This document shows, piece after piece, positions 1 to 7,677 of a stretch of 25,266 nt of DNA; the first letter of the stretch is position 1; every line of letters starts with the position of its first letter. Both the position numbers and the translations under genes were made by a program. Below the pieces are notes generated by a model. It was not told where the DNA came from and ran no database searches. It saw only the letters and a program-made list of their open reading frames with translations. The DNA comes from an uncultured Eubacterium sp. (GTDB lineage: Bacteria > Bacillota > Clostridia > Lachnospirales > Lachnospiraceae), in NCBI RefSeq assembly GCF_934295145.1, contig NZ_CAKRAS010000045.1, positions 1-25,266 of the forward strand. Reading direction: 5' to 3'.

Positions 1-12
1 CACGGCGTAGAT

Positions 13-216
13 AAAAGAAGCTGGAAGCAAAACTCCAAGGCAAGGCGGTAGACTGATTTTCGTTATCGGAGCGAGCATAGCCCGACCGCGGGAGTGTGTC
101 TGAGCCAACAGCTGTTTTTGCTGTTGGTGAGTTCGCGGAAGCGGTCGGAGATAGGCGGCGCAGCGCAGATAGAAAATCATTCGTGCCGGCATTGGAGTTT
201 TCTTCCAGCTTCTTTT
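13..216. repeat. Long imperfect palindromic element, possible dispersed structured repeat or MITE-like element
   Basis: The ends form a near-perfect inverted repeat. Bases 13-27 (AAAAGAAGCTGGAAG) pair with 202-216, and after one bulged C, 29-37 (AAAACTCCA) pair with 193-201. Inside are three more perfect stems: 54-61 with 172-179 (TGATTTTC/GAAAATCA), 82-89 with 141-148 (CCGACCGC/GCGGTCGG) and 105-112 with 120-127 (CCAACAGC/GCTGTTGG, loop 113-119). The stems nest, so the whole element can fold as one long interrupted hairpin, and it is richer in G+C than the flanks. It holds no credible ORF. It lies just past the stop of the ABC-F gene, where no other terminator is visible. A mobile repeat (MITE-like), a structured RNA or a large terminator are all possible; the sequence alone does not decide. 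Confidence 0.7.
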
Positions 217-236
217 TAAACTAACCTAAACAAGAA

Positions 237-1877
237 TTAATTATCATCCTGGTCAGAGGTTGCCATTGTATATACAGAACGTTTTCTGGCCATTTCATCA
301 CTTTCCAGATACTCATCGTATGTGGTGATCTTGTCGATGATAGAACCGTTTGGCATAAATTCAATGATACGGTTAGCAGTTGTCTGTACAATCTGATGAT
401 CGCGGGAAGCGAAGAGCAGTACACCTGGGAATTTGATCAGACCGTTGTTTAATGCAGTGATGGACTCCATATCCAAATGGTCAGTTGGCTCATCCAGAAT
501 CAGCACGTTAGATGCCTCAATCATCATACGAGAGAAGAGTACACGTACTTTCTCACCACCGGAGAGTACACGCATTTTTTTGACACCATCTTCTCCCGGG
601 AAGAGCATACGTCCAAGGAATCCACGTACATAAGTAGCATCTTTGATCTCAGAGAACTGTGTCAGCCAGTCTACAATGATCAGATCTGTATCAAAAATTT
701 TGGTATTGTCTTTCGGGAAGTAGGACTGACTTGTTGTTACACCCCATTTATAAGTTCCTTCATCCGGCTCCATCTCTCCTGTGATGATTTTAAATAAAGT
801 AGTTTTAGCCAGCTCGTTGCTTCCGACAAAAGCAATTTTATCCTCACGGTTTACGATAAAGGACACGTTATCCAGGATTTTTACACCGTCAATGGTTTTA
901 CTTAAGCCTTCTACCAGAAGTACTTCATTACCAATCTCGCGGGATGGTCGGAAATCGATGTACGGATATTTACGGCTGGAAGGTTTGATCTCATCCAACT
1001 GGATTTTTTCCAGTGCTTTCTTTCTGGAGGTAGCCTGTTTGGATTTGGAAGCGTTTGCGGAGAAACGGGAGATGAACTCTTGTAATTCTTTAATCTTCTC
1101 CTCTTTCTTTTTGTTTGCTTCTTTCATCTGTTTTACCATTAACTGGCTGGACTCATACCAGAAATCGTAGTTTCCGGCATAAAGCTGGATTTTTGCATAG
1201 TCAATATCAGCGATATGCGTACAAACTTTGTTTAAAAAATAACGGTCATGGGATACTACAATGACAGTATTTTCAAAGTTGATCAGGAATTCTTCCAACC
1301 ATGCAATAGCATCGAGATCCAGGTTGTTGGTCGGCTCATCCAACAGAAGAATGTCTGGATTCCCGAATAAGGCCTGCGCAAGCAGGACTTTAACCTTCAT
1401 AGGACCCGGCAAGTCTCCCATAGTAGCGTAATGGAATTCTGTGTCGATTCCAAGACCGTTCAGCATAGTAGCAGCATCGGATTCAGCATTCCATCCGTCC
1501 ATGTCAGCAAATTCAGCCTCGAGTTCGCTGGCACGGATACCATCTTCATCTGTGAAATCTTCTTTCATATAGATAGCATCTTTTTCTTTCATGATTTCAT
1601 AGAGACGTTTGTTTCCCATGATGACAGTATCAAGTACGGTATAGGCATCATACTTGAAATGATCCTGCTGCAGAAAGGATAGTCTCTGACCGGCAGTGAT
1701 GGAGATATCTCCGTTTGTCGGTTCAAGCTGTCCGCTTAAAATTTTTAAAAATGTTGATTTTCCGGCACCGTTGGCACCAATCAGACCGTAGCAGTTGCCC
1801 TCTGTAAACTTTATGTTTACATCTTCAAACAACGCTTTTTTACCGATTCGTAAAGTTACATTATTTGCACTGATCAT
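237..1877 (-). CDS. ABC-F family ATPase (YkpA/YbiT-like), translation-associated
   Basis: This 546-residue soluble protein has two fused ATP-binding domains and no membrane segment, the layout of ABC-F proteins that act at the ribosomal E site. Domain 1 has Walker A GANGAGKST (residues 34-42), Walker B/D-loop LLLDEPTNNLD and H-loop SHDR. A charged, Lys-rich helical linker follows (around residues 250-320). Domain 2 has the signature LSGGEK and LILDEPTDHLD. Several motifs are unusual: the domain 1 signature reads LPGPM, the domain 2 Walker A reads GSNELAKTT, its Q-loop region reads YFPKD, and its H-loop reads SRDH. All of these fall in the same composite ATP site. From memory, part of this is typical of the YkpA subfamily. 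AAGGAG lies 8 nt before the ATG. The gene is monocistronic in view. A resistance role is possible but not indicated. Confidence 0.9.
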   Translation of the reverse strand: MISANNVTLRIGKKALFEDVNIKFTEGNCYGLIGANGAGKSTFLKILSGQLEPTNGDISITAGQRLSFLQQDHFKYDAYTVLDTVIMGNKRLYEIMKEKDAIYMKEDFTDEDGIRASELEAEFADMDGWNAESDAATMLNGLGIDTEFHYATMGDLPGPMKVKVLLAQALFGNPDILLLDEPTNNLDLDAIAWLEEFLINFENTVIVVSHDRYFLNKVCTHIADIDYAKIQLYAGNYDFWYESSQLMVKQMKEANKKKEEKIKELQEFISRFSANASKSKQATSRKKALEKIQLDEIKPSSRKYPYIDFRPSREIGNEVLLVEGLSKTIDGVKILDNVSFIVNREDKIAFVGSNELAKTTLFKIITGEMEPDEGTYKWGVTTSQSYFPKDNTKIFDTDLIIVDWLTQFSEIKDATYVRGFLGRMLFPGEDGVKKMRVLSGGEKVRVLFSRMMIEASNVLILDEPTDHLDMESITALNNGLIKFPGVLLFASRDHQIVQTTANRIIEFMPNGSIIDKITTYDEYLESDEMARKRSVYTMATSDQDDN

Positions 1878-1938
1878 AAATTCTTCTCCTTGATTTCTTT
1901 ATTATAATGTGTTTTGTTTCTAATAATTTACCTCTGGT

Positions 1939-1967
1939 ATTGTACACAAGATTACATATAAAAGCAA
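1939..1967 (-). promoter_or_regulatory. Sigma-A-type promoter for the ABC-F gene
   Basis: On the minus strand TTGCTT (1967-1962) is separated by 17 nt from TACAAT (1944-1939), about 60 nt upstream of the start codon. A second possible -10, TATAAT (1906-1901), lies nearer the gene but has no convincing -35. Confidence 0.5.
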
Positions 1968-2332
1968 GGAAAACATGTGGGAAGGATGATTTTTGCTTTT
2001 AAGAAAAGATTTGTAATATACAGTAGCAGATTTTTATAAAGAGAAAACCAGATTTTGTGATAAGGCATGATAAAAAATATACGGTGGAATCTGAATGATT
2101 ATGAGCAGGTAGGGTGTGGATTTTTGAATATTTGTTTTAGATGAAAAGAATTCAAGGTAGACGTGAATAAGTTGATGGATAAGATTGTATGCAATATTAT
2201 ACGCATGGGGTTCTTGTATTCAACAGAAAAGTAGGTTACAATACGGTTATCACGTTGGGAGTTCGCAGGGCATTTCCTGGCAAACTTGCAGCGTTAGTCA
2301 CAAAAATGGACTCAGAAAAAAACAAAATTGTA
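1968..2332. other. AT-rich intergenic stretch with no recognisable gene
   Basis: About 365 nt lie between the ABC-F promoter and the nifJ promoter. Two overlapping short frames (2185-2379 and 2189-2395) have no ribosome site and no family-like composition, and both run through the nifJ promoter, so I do not call them genes. I see no T-box, riboswitch core or tRNA-like fold by eye. Confidence 0.5.
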
Positions 2333-2361
2333 TTGAAATATGTACAATTTTGGGATATACT
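2333..2361 (+). promoter_or_regulatory. Sigma-A-type promoter of nifJ
   Basis: TTGAAA (2333-2338), a 17-nt spacer, then TATACT (2356-2361). The predicted start near 2368 gives a leader of about 88 nt containing the Rex-like operator. Confidence 0.75.
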
Positions 2362-2405
2362 GATGTTGCTTTTTTGTGAAATTATTGTAAGATAAGGGTA
2401 AAGCA

Positions 2406-2423
2406 TTGTTAACTAATTAACAA
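2406..2423. promoter_or_regulatory. Rex-type redox operator in the nifJ leader
   Basis: TTGTTAACTAATTAACAA is a perfect 7-4-7 inverted repeat and fits the clostridial Rex consensus TTGTTAA-N4-TTAACAA exactly. Rex is a repressor released by NADH. The site lies about 40-55 nt downstream of the predicted transcription start, so bound repressor would block elongation rather than polymerase binding. The Rex gene itself is not in this window. Confidence 0.75.
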
Positions 2424-2455
2424 GACTAAATCAAAAGAATTTAGGAGGAATGGAA

Positions 2456-5400
2456 ATGAAACGTTCTATGAAAACCATGGATGGTAACCATGCAGCAGCT
2501 CATGCATCATATGCATATACAGATGTTGCAGCTATCTATCCGATCACTCCATCATCTGTAATGGCAGAAGCAACAGATGAATGGGCAACCCAGGGAAGAA
2601 AAAATATCTTTGGACAGACTGTAAAAGTAACAGAGATGCAGTCCGAGGCAGGTGCAGCTGGTACTGTACACGGCTCTCTGGCAGCAGGTGCTCTGACAAC
2701 TACTTATACAGCATCTCAGGGTCTTCTCCTGATGATTCCAAACCTTTATAAAATTGCTGGTGAGAGATTACCAGGTGTATTCAACGTGTCTGCACGTACA
2801 CTTGCAAGCCATGCATTATGTATCTTCGGTGATCATTCTGATGTCTATGCCTGTCGTCAGACTGGTTGCGCAATGCTTTGTGAGTCCAGCGTTCAGGAAG
2901 TAATGGATCTGACACCGGTTGCTCATTGCGCAGCAATCAAAGGAAGACTTCCGTTTATCAATTTCTTCGATGGTTTCCGTACATCTCATGAAATTCAGAA
3001 AATCGAGACATGGGATTATGAAGATCTGAAAGATATGGTAGATCTTGATGCAATCAACGCATACCGTCAGAGCGCATTAAATCCAAATCATCCATGTCAG
3101 ATGGGTTCTGCACAGAATCCGGATATCTTCTTCCAGGCAAGAGAGGCATGCAACCAGACTTATGATGATATGCCTGCAATTGTTCAGGAGTACATGGACA
3201 AAGTTAATGAGAAACTTGGTACAAACTATAAATTATTCAACTACTATGGTGCAGAGGATGCTGAGAAAGTTATCATCGCTATGGGTTCCGTTTGTGAGAC
3301 AATCGATGAGACAATCGATTATCTGATGGCAAAAGGTGAGAAAGTAGGTCTTGTAAAAGTACGTCTGTACAGACCGTTCTCCGCAGAAGCTCTGATCAAC
3401 ACTATCCCGGATACTGTAAAACAGCTTATCGTTCTTGACAGAACAAAAGAGCCAGGCGCTATGGGCGAGCCACTTTACCTTGATGTAGTTGCTGCATTAA
3501 AGAATACAAAATTTGATCAGACACCGATCTTCACAGGACGTTACGGACTTGGCTCCAAAGATACAACACCTGGACAGATTATCGCTGTTTACAACAATAC
3601 AGAAAAAGAGAAATTCACAATCGGTATCGTTGATGATGTTACCAACCTTTCTCTGGAAGTTACAGAGCATCCGGTTACAACTCCGGCTACAACAATCAAC
3701 TGCAAGTTCTGGGGACTTGGAGCAGATGGTACTGTAGGTGCTAACAAGAACTCCATCAAGATCATCGGTGACAATACTGATATGTATGCTCAGGCTTACT
3801 TTGATTATGATTCCAAAAAATCAGGTGGTGTAACAATTTCCCACTTACGTTTTGGTAAAGATCCGATTCGTTCCACATATCTGATCAATAAAGCAAACTT
3901 TGTAGCATGTCATTGCCCGGCTTATATCCACAAATACAACATGGTTCAGGATCTGGTTCCAGGTGGAACTTTCCTTCTGAACTGCTCATGGGATATGGCT
4001 GGACTGGAAGAGCATCTTCCGGGACAGGTAAAACGTTACATTGCTGAGAATGATATTCAGTTCTATACAATTGACGGTATTAAGATCGGTAAAGAGATTG
4101 GACTTGGCGGACGTATTAATACAGTTCTTCAGTCTGCATTCTTTGCACTTTCCAACATCATTCCGGCTGACAAAGCAAACGAACTGATGAAAGCAGCTGC
4201 AAAAGCTACTTATGGTAAAAAAGGTGATAAGATTGTACAGATGAACTACGATGCAATCGATGCTGGTGCTAAAAACGTTGTTAAGATTGAAGTTCCGGAA
4301 AGCTGGAAGACAGCAGGGGAGGAGAGCCTTACAGGTGCAGCAGCAACAGGCGCTCGTCAGGATGCAGTTGATTTCGTAAACAACATCCAGAAGAAGATCA
4401 ATGCTCAGATGGGTAACACATTACCGGTATCTGCATTCAAAGATTATGTAGATGGTTCCACACCGTCTGGTACATCCGCTTATGAGAAACGTGGTGTAGC
4501 AGTAGATGTTCCGGTATGGGATGTAAATAAATGTATCCAGTGTAACCAGTGTTCTTATGTCTGCCCGCATGCAGCAATCCGTCCGGTTGCTATGACAGAG
4601 GCTGAGGCAGCTGCAGCTCCGGAAGGAATGCAGTACAAAGATATGACAGGAATGCCGGGATACAAATTTGCTATCACAATTTCCGCATACGATTGTACCG
4701 GATGTGGTTCCTGTGTAAATGTTTGCCCGGATAAGATCCAGGCAATCACAATGCAGAACTTTGAGGCTAATGAAGCAGAACAGGCTTACTTTGATTATGG
4801 TGTAACTGTTCCGGATAAAGCAGAAGTTATTGCTAAATTCAAAGAGAATTCCGTAAAAGGATCTCAGTTCAAACAGCCGTTGCTTGAGTTCTCAGGTGCT
4901 TGTGCTGGTTGTGGTGAGACACCATACGCAAAACTGATCACTCAGTTATTCGGTGATAGAATGTACATTGCAAACGCAACAGGATGCTCCTCTATCTGGG
5001 GTAACTCTTCACCGTCCACACCATACACAGTAACTCCGGAAGGAAAAGGACCGGCTTGGTCAAACTCCCTGTTCGAGGATGCTGCAGAGTTTGGTTATGG
5101 TATGCTTCTCGCTAATAATGCATTAAGAGGTGCATTAAAAGAGAAAGTAGAAGATGTTGTTGCAAACGGTACAAACGAAGATGTAAAAGCTGCTGGACAG
5201 GAATGGTTAGATACTTACGGATGTGGCGTTACAAACGGACCTGCTACAGACAAGCTCATCAAAGCTTTAGAGGCATGCGGATGTGACAAAGCTCAGGAAA
5301 TCCTTGCTCAGAAAGACTTCCTTGGAAAGAAATCCCAGTGGGTATTCGGTGGTGACGGATGGGCTTACGATATCGGATTCGGTGGCGTAGACCATATCCT

Positions 5401-5992
5401 TGCAAGTGGTAAAGATATCAACGTAATGGTATTCGATACTGAGGTATATTCCAATACAGGTGGACAGTCTTCTAAATCTACAAACATCGGTGCAATCGCT
5501 CAGTTCGCAGCAGGTGGTAAAGATGTTAAGAAGAAAGACCTTGCTTCCATCGCAATGAGCTATGGTTATGTATACGTAGCACAGATCGCTATGGGTGCTG
5601 ATATGAACCAGTGTGTGAAAGCAATCGCTGAGGCTGAGGCATATCCGGGACCATCTCTGATCATTGCATACGCTCCATGTATCAACCATGGTATCAAGAT
5701 TGGTATGAGCAAAGCTCAGACTGAGGAGAAGAACGCAGTAGCAGTAGGTTACTGGAACAACTTCCGCTTCAATCCGGCTCTGGCTGCTGAAGGCAAGAAT
5801 GCATTCACTCTTGACAGCAAAGCTCCAAGCGGAGATTACAAAGCATTCCTGAACGGTGAAGTTCGTTACAATGCTCTTGTAAGACAGGATCCGGAGAAAG
5901 CAGATCGTCTCTTCGAGAAATCTGAGGAAAATGCAAAAGCAAGATATGCTTACCTGAACAAACTCGTAAAACTTTACGGTACAGAGGAGTAA
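2456..5992 (+). CDS. nifJ: Pyruvate:ferredoxin (flavodoxin) oxidoreductase
   Basis: It converts pyruvate, CoA and two oxidised ferredoxins to acetyl-CoA, CO2 and reduced ferredoxin, the central pyruvate-oxidising step of fermentative anaerobes. The single 1178-residue chain has the usual homodimeric PFOR layout. The N-terminal pyruvate-site motif YPITPSS is near residues 28-34. Two ferredoxin-type clusters have Cys 693/696/699/703 and 747/750/753/757. A C-terminal thiamine-pyrophosphate domain begins with the proximal-cluster motif CAGC and contains GDG near residue 967 and the later segment NTGGQSS. An in-frame ATG exists at 2450, but it sits 1 nt after AGGAGG (2443-2448), whereas the ATG at 2456 is spaced 7 nt, so I chose 2456. 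It has its own promoter, a Rex-type operator and a terminator, so it is monocistronic. Confidence 0.97.
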   Translation: MKRSMKTMDGNHAAAHASYAYTDVAAIYPITPSSVMAEATDEWATQGRKNIFGQTVKVTEMQSEAGAAGTVHGSLAAGALTTTYTASQGLLLMIPNLYKIAGERLPGVFNVSARTLASHALCIFGDHSDVYACRQTGCAMLCESSVQEVMDLTPVAHCAAIKGRLPFINFFDGFRTSHEIQKIETWDYEDLKDMVDLDAINAYRQSALNPNHPCQMGSAQNPDIFFQAREACNQTYDDMPAIVQEYMDKVNEKLGTNYKLFNYYGAEDAEKVIIAMGSVCETIDETIDYLMAKGEKVGLVKVRLYRPFSAEALINTIPDTVKQLIVLDRTKEPGAMGEPLYLDVVAALKNTKFDQTPIFTGRYGLGSKDTTPGQIIAVYNNTEKEKFTIGIVDDVTNLSLEVTEHPVTTPATTINCKFWGLGADGTVGANKNSIKIIGDNTDMYAQAYFDYDSKKSGGVTISHLRFGKDPIRSTYLINKANFVACHCPAYIHKYNMVQDLVPGGTFLLNCSWDMAGLEEHLPGQVKRYIAENDIQFYTIDGIKIGKEIGLGGRINTVLQSAFFALSNIIPADKANELMKAAAKATYGKKGDKIVQMNYDAIDAGAKNVVKIEVPESWKTAGEESLTGAAATGARQDAVDFVNNIQKKINAQMGNTLPVSAFKDYVDGSTPSGTSAYEKRGVAVDVPVWDVNKCIQCNQCSYVCPHAAIRPVAMTEAEAAAAPEGMQYKDMTGMPGYKFAITISAYDCTGCGSCVNVCPDKIQAITMQNFEANEAEQAYFDYGVTVPDKAEVIAKFKENSVKGSQFKQPLLEFSGACAGCGETPYAKLITQLFGDRMYIANATGCSSIWGNSSPSTPYTVTPEGKGPAWSNSLFEDAAEFGYGMLLANNALRGALKEKVEDVVANGTNEDVKAAGQEWLDTYGCGVTNGPATDKLIKALEACGCDKAQEILAQKDFLGKKSQWVFGGDGWAYDIGFGGVDHILASGKDINVMVFDTEVYSNTGGQSSKSTNIGAIAQFAAGGKDVKKKDLASIAMSYGYVYVAQIAMGADMNQCVKAIAEAEAYPGPSLIIAYAPCINHGIKIGMSKAQTEEKNAVAVGYWNNFRFNPALAAEGKNAFTLDSKAPSGDYKAFLNGEVRYNALVRQDPEKADRLFEKSEENAKARYAYLNKLVKLYGTEE

Positions 5993-6027
5993 GATATTCT
6001 GTTTTTGTAAATACTAGGAATAGTTAT

Positions 6028-6061
6028 AAGAGGTGTGTCACTTTGGTGGCACGCCTCTTTT
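6028..6061 (+). terminator. Rho-independent terminator of nifJ
   Basis: A 14-bp stem (6028-6041 with 6046-6059, two G-U pairs, loop TTTG) runs into a T tract. Confidence 0.9.
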
Positions 6062-6084
6062 GTGATTTAGAAAAATAAAAAAGG

Positions 6085-6113
6085 TTGATGTTGTTTCATA
6101 AATTGGTTACAAT
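6085..6113 (+). promoter_or_regulatory. Sigma-A-type promoter for the DUF512 gene
   Basis: TTGATG (6085-6090), a 17-nt spacer, TACAAT (6108-6113), directly after the nifJ terminator and 25 nt before the start codon at 6139. Confidence 0.7.
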
Positions 6114-6138
6114 GGTACAGAATGAAAGGATGAAATAG

Positions 6139-7554
6139 ATGAAATTAAAAGAACATAAGATCGACAGCGTTGAACCGGGAAGTATCGCGGAAGAGATGGG
6201 AATTGAAGCGGGTGATGTTCTGCTTGAAGTGAACGGAAAGCCAATTCAGGATGTTTTTGATTATCATTTTCTGATTAACGATGTGCTGTTGACCCTACTG
6301 ATTCGTAAACCAAACGGAGAAGAATGGGAACTTGAGATAGAGAAAGATTATTATGAGGATCCAGGGATCGTTTTTGAAAATGGTTTGATGGATGATTATA
6401 AATCCTGTTACAATAAATGTATTTTTTGTTTTATTGATCAGATGCCTCCAAATATGAGAGAGACTCTGTATTTTAAAGATGATGATTCGCGATTGTCCTT
6501 CCTTCAGGGAAATTATGTGACATTGACAAATATGAAAGAAGAAGATGTAGAACGAATCATTACGTATAAGCTGGCACCAATCAATATATCTGTGCATGCG
6601 ATGAATCCGGAATTGCGCTGTGAGATGCTGCATAATCGTTTTGCAGGAGAAGCGTTAGACAAAATTCGTCGATTTTACGAAGGCGAGATTGAGATGAATG
6701 GTCAGATTGTTCTGTGTAAAGGTGTAAATGATGGTCCGGAACTCGAACGAAGCATCAAGGAACTGGCAGAGTATCTTCCATATATGCAGAGTCTGTCAGT
6801 TGTGCCAGTCGGATTGACAAAATTTCGTGACGGATTGTATCCTTTGAAACCTTTTGGAAAAGAAGATGCAAAGGAAGTACTGAAAACCATTCACAAATGG
6901 CAGAAAATCTGTTTCGAGAAACATGGGACACATTTTGTGCAGGCTTCGGACGAGTGGTATCTGCTGGCGGAAGAACCGTTTCCACCGGAGAAAAACTATG
7001 ACGGATATATTCAGCTGGAAAATGGCGTAGGCATGATTCCACTGTTGGAAAGCGAATTTGACCAGTGTCTGGCGGATGAACTGGTAGAACAGGCAGATGG
7101 ATTTGAGCAGAGTATGGCTTGGGACGAACTAAATGATTCTAAAACTGTTGAAAATGAAAACCTGGATGAGCTGGAAACAGAGAACAAAACTTACCGTCGT
7201 GTGGTTTCTGTTGCAACAGGGAAATCTGCAGCAGGACTGATGCGCAGACTGGCCGATAAATTTATGAAACAGCATCCGGATATTAAAGTGATCGTGTACC
7301 AGATCCGAAATGACTTTTTCGGCGAGATGATCACAGTTTCCGGGTTACTGACTGGAACGGATCTGAAATCCCAGCTGACCGGGAAGGAACTGGGTGATAT
7401 GCTCCTGCTTTCCGGCAACGTACTGCGAACGGGAGAGGAAGTATTTCTGGATGACGTGACGCTGGCAGAATTGGAAAATGCTTTACAAGTGCCGATTCAT
7501 ATTGTAAAATCAGACGGGCAGTGTCTGTATGATGGCATGCTTGGCAATGTTTAA
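6139..7554 (+). CDS. DUF512 protein: PDZ-like domain plus radical-SAM-like core
   Basis: This 471-residue protein is of a family common in clostridia and cyanobacteria whose reaction I do not know. Residues 1-75 form a PDZ-like domain (SVEPGSIAEEMGIEAGDVLLEVNG, here only noted by its start SVEPGSIAEE). Cys90, Cys94 and Cys97 give a CxxxCxxC motif expected to hold a 4Fe-4S cluster of the radical-SAM type. The C-terminal part (from about residue 350, VSVATGKSAAGL) is the DUF512 region. An acidic segment rich in Glu, Asp and Asn (about 310-350) separates the two and looks like a flexible linker. AAAGGA is 8 nt before the ATG. It stands upstream of der with a gap of 123 nt and no strong terminator, so some read-through is likely. 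Confidence 0.85.
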   Translation: MKLKEHKIDSVEPGSIAEEMGIEAGDVLLEVNGKPIQDVFDYHFLINDVLLTLLIRKPNGEEWELEIEKDYYEDPGIVFENGLMDDYKSCYNKCIFCFIDQMPPNMRETLYFKDDDSRLSFLQGNYVTLTNMKEEDVERIITYKLAPINISVHAMNPELRCEMLHNRFAGEALDKIRRFYEGEIEMNGQIVLCKGVNDGPELERSIKELAEYLPYMQSLSVVPVGLTKFRDGLYPLKPFGKEDAKEVLKTIHKWQKICFEKHGTHFVQASDEWYLLAEEPFPPEKNYDGYIQLENGVGMIPLLESEFDQCLADELVEQADGFEQSMAWDELNDSKTVENENLDELETENKTYRRVVSVATGKSAAGLMRRLADKFMKQHPDIKVIVYQIRNDFFGEMITVSGLLTGTDLKSQLTGKELGDMLLLSGNVLRTGEEVFLDDVTLAELENALQVPIHIVKSDGQCLYDGMLGNV

Positions 7555-7677
7555 TATTTCGCAAAGCGAATAAAGGTAACTTGAAAAATACTTACATTGA
7601 TCATAAAGCAGGATAAAATGAAAACCTGCATAAGAAGTGTAAGCAGATTCTGAAATAGAGAGATGAGGGATAAAAAT

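Noticed and set aside
105..127. Simple terminator at the perfect CCAACAGC/GCTGTTGG hairpin
   Set aside because: No T tract follows on either strand; it is better seen as the tip of the larger palindrome.
2185..2395. Two overlapping small frames upstream of nifJ (64 and 68 residues)
   Set aside because: No ribosome binding site, no family-like sequence, and both run through the nifJ promoter.
2450..2455. Upstream ATG of nifJ
   Set aside because: Only 1 nt after AGGAGG; the ATG at 2456 has proper spacing.
5267..5689. 140-residue frame antisense to nifJ
   Set aside because: It mirrors the thiamine-pyrophosphate domain of an intact gene and has no family resemblance.
7558..7570. TTCGC-AAA-GCGAA as terminator of the DUF512 gene
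   Set aside because: The stem is only 5 bp and no T tract follows.
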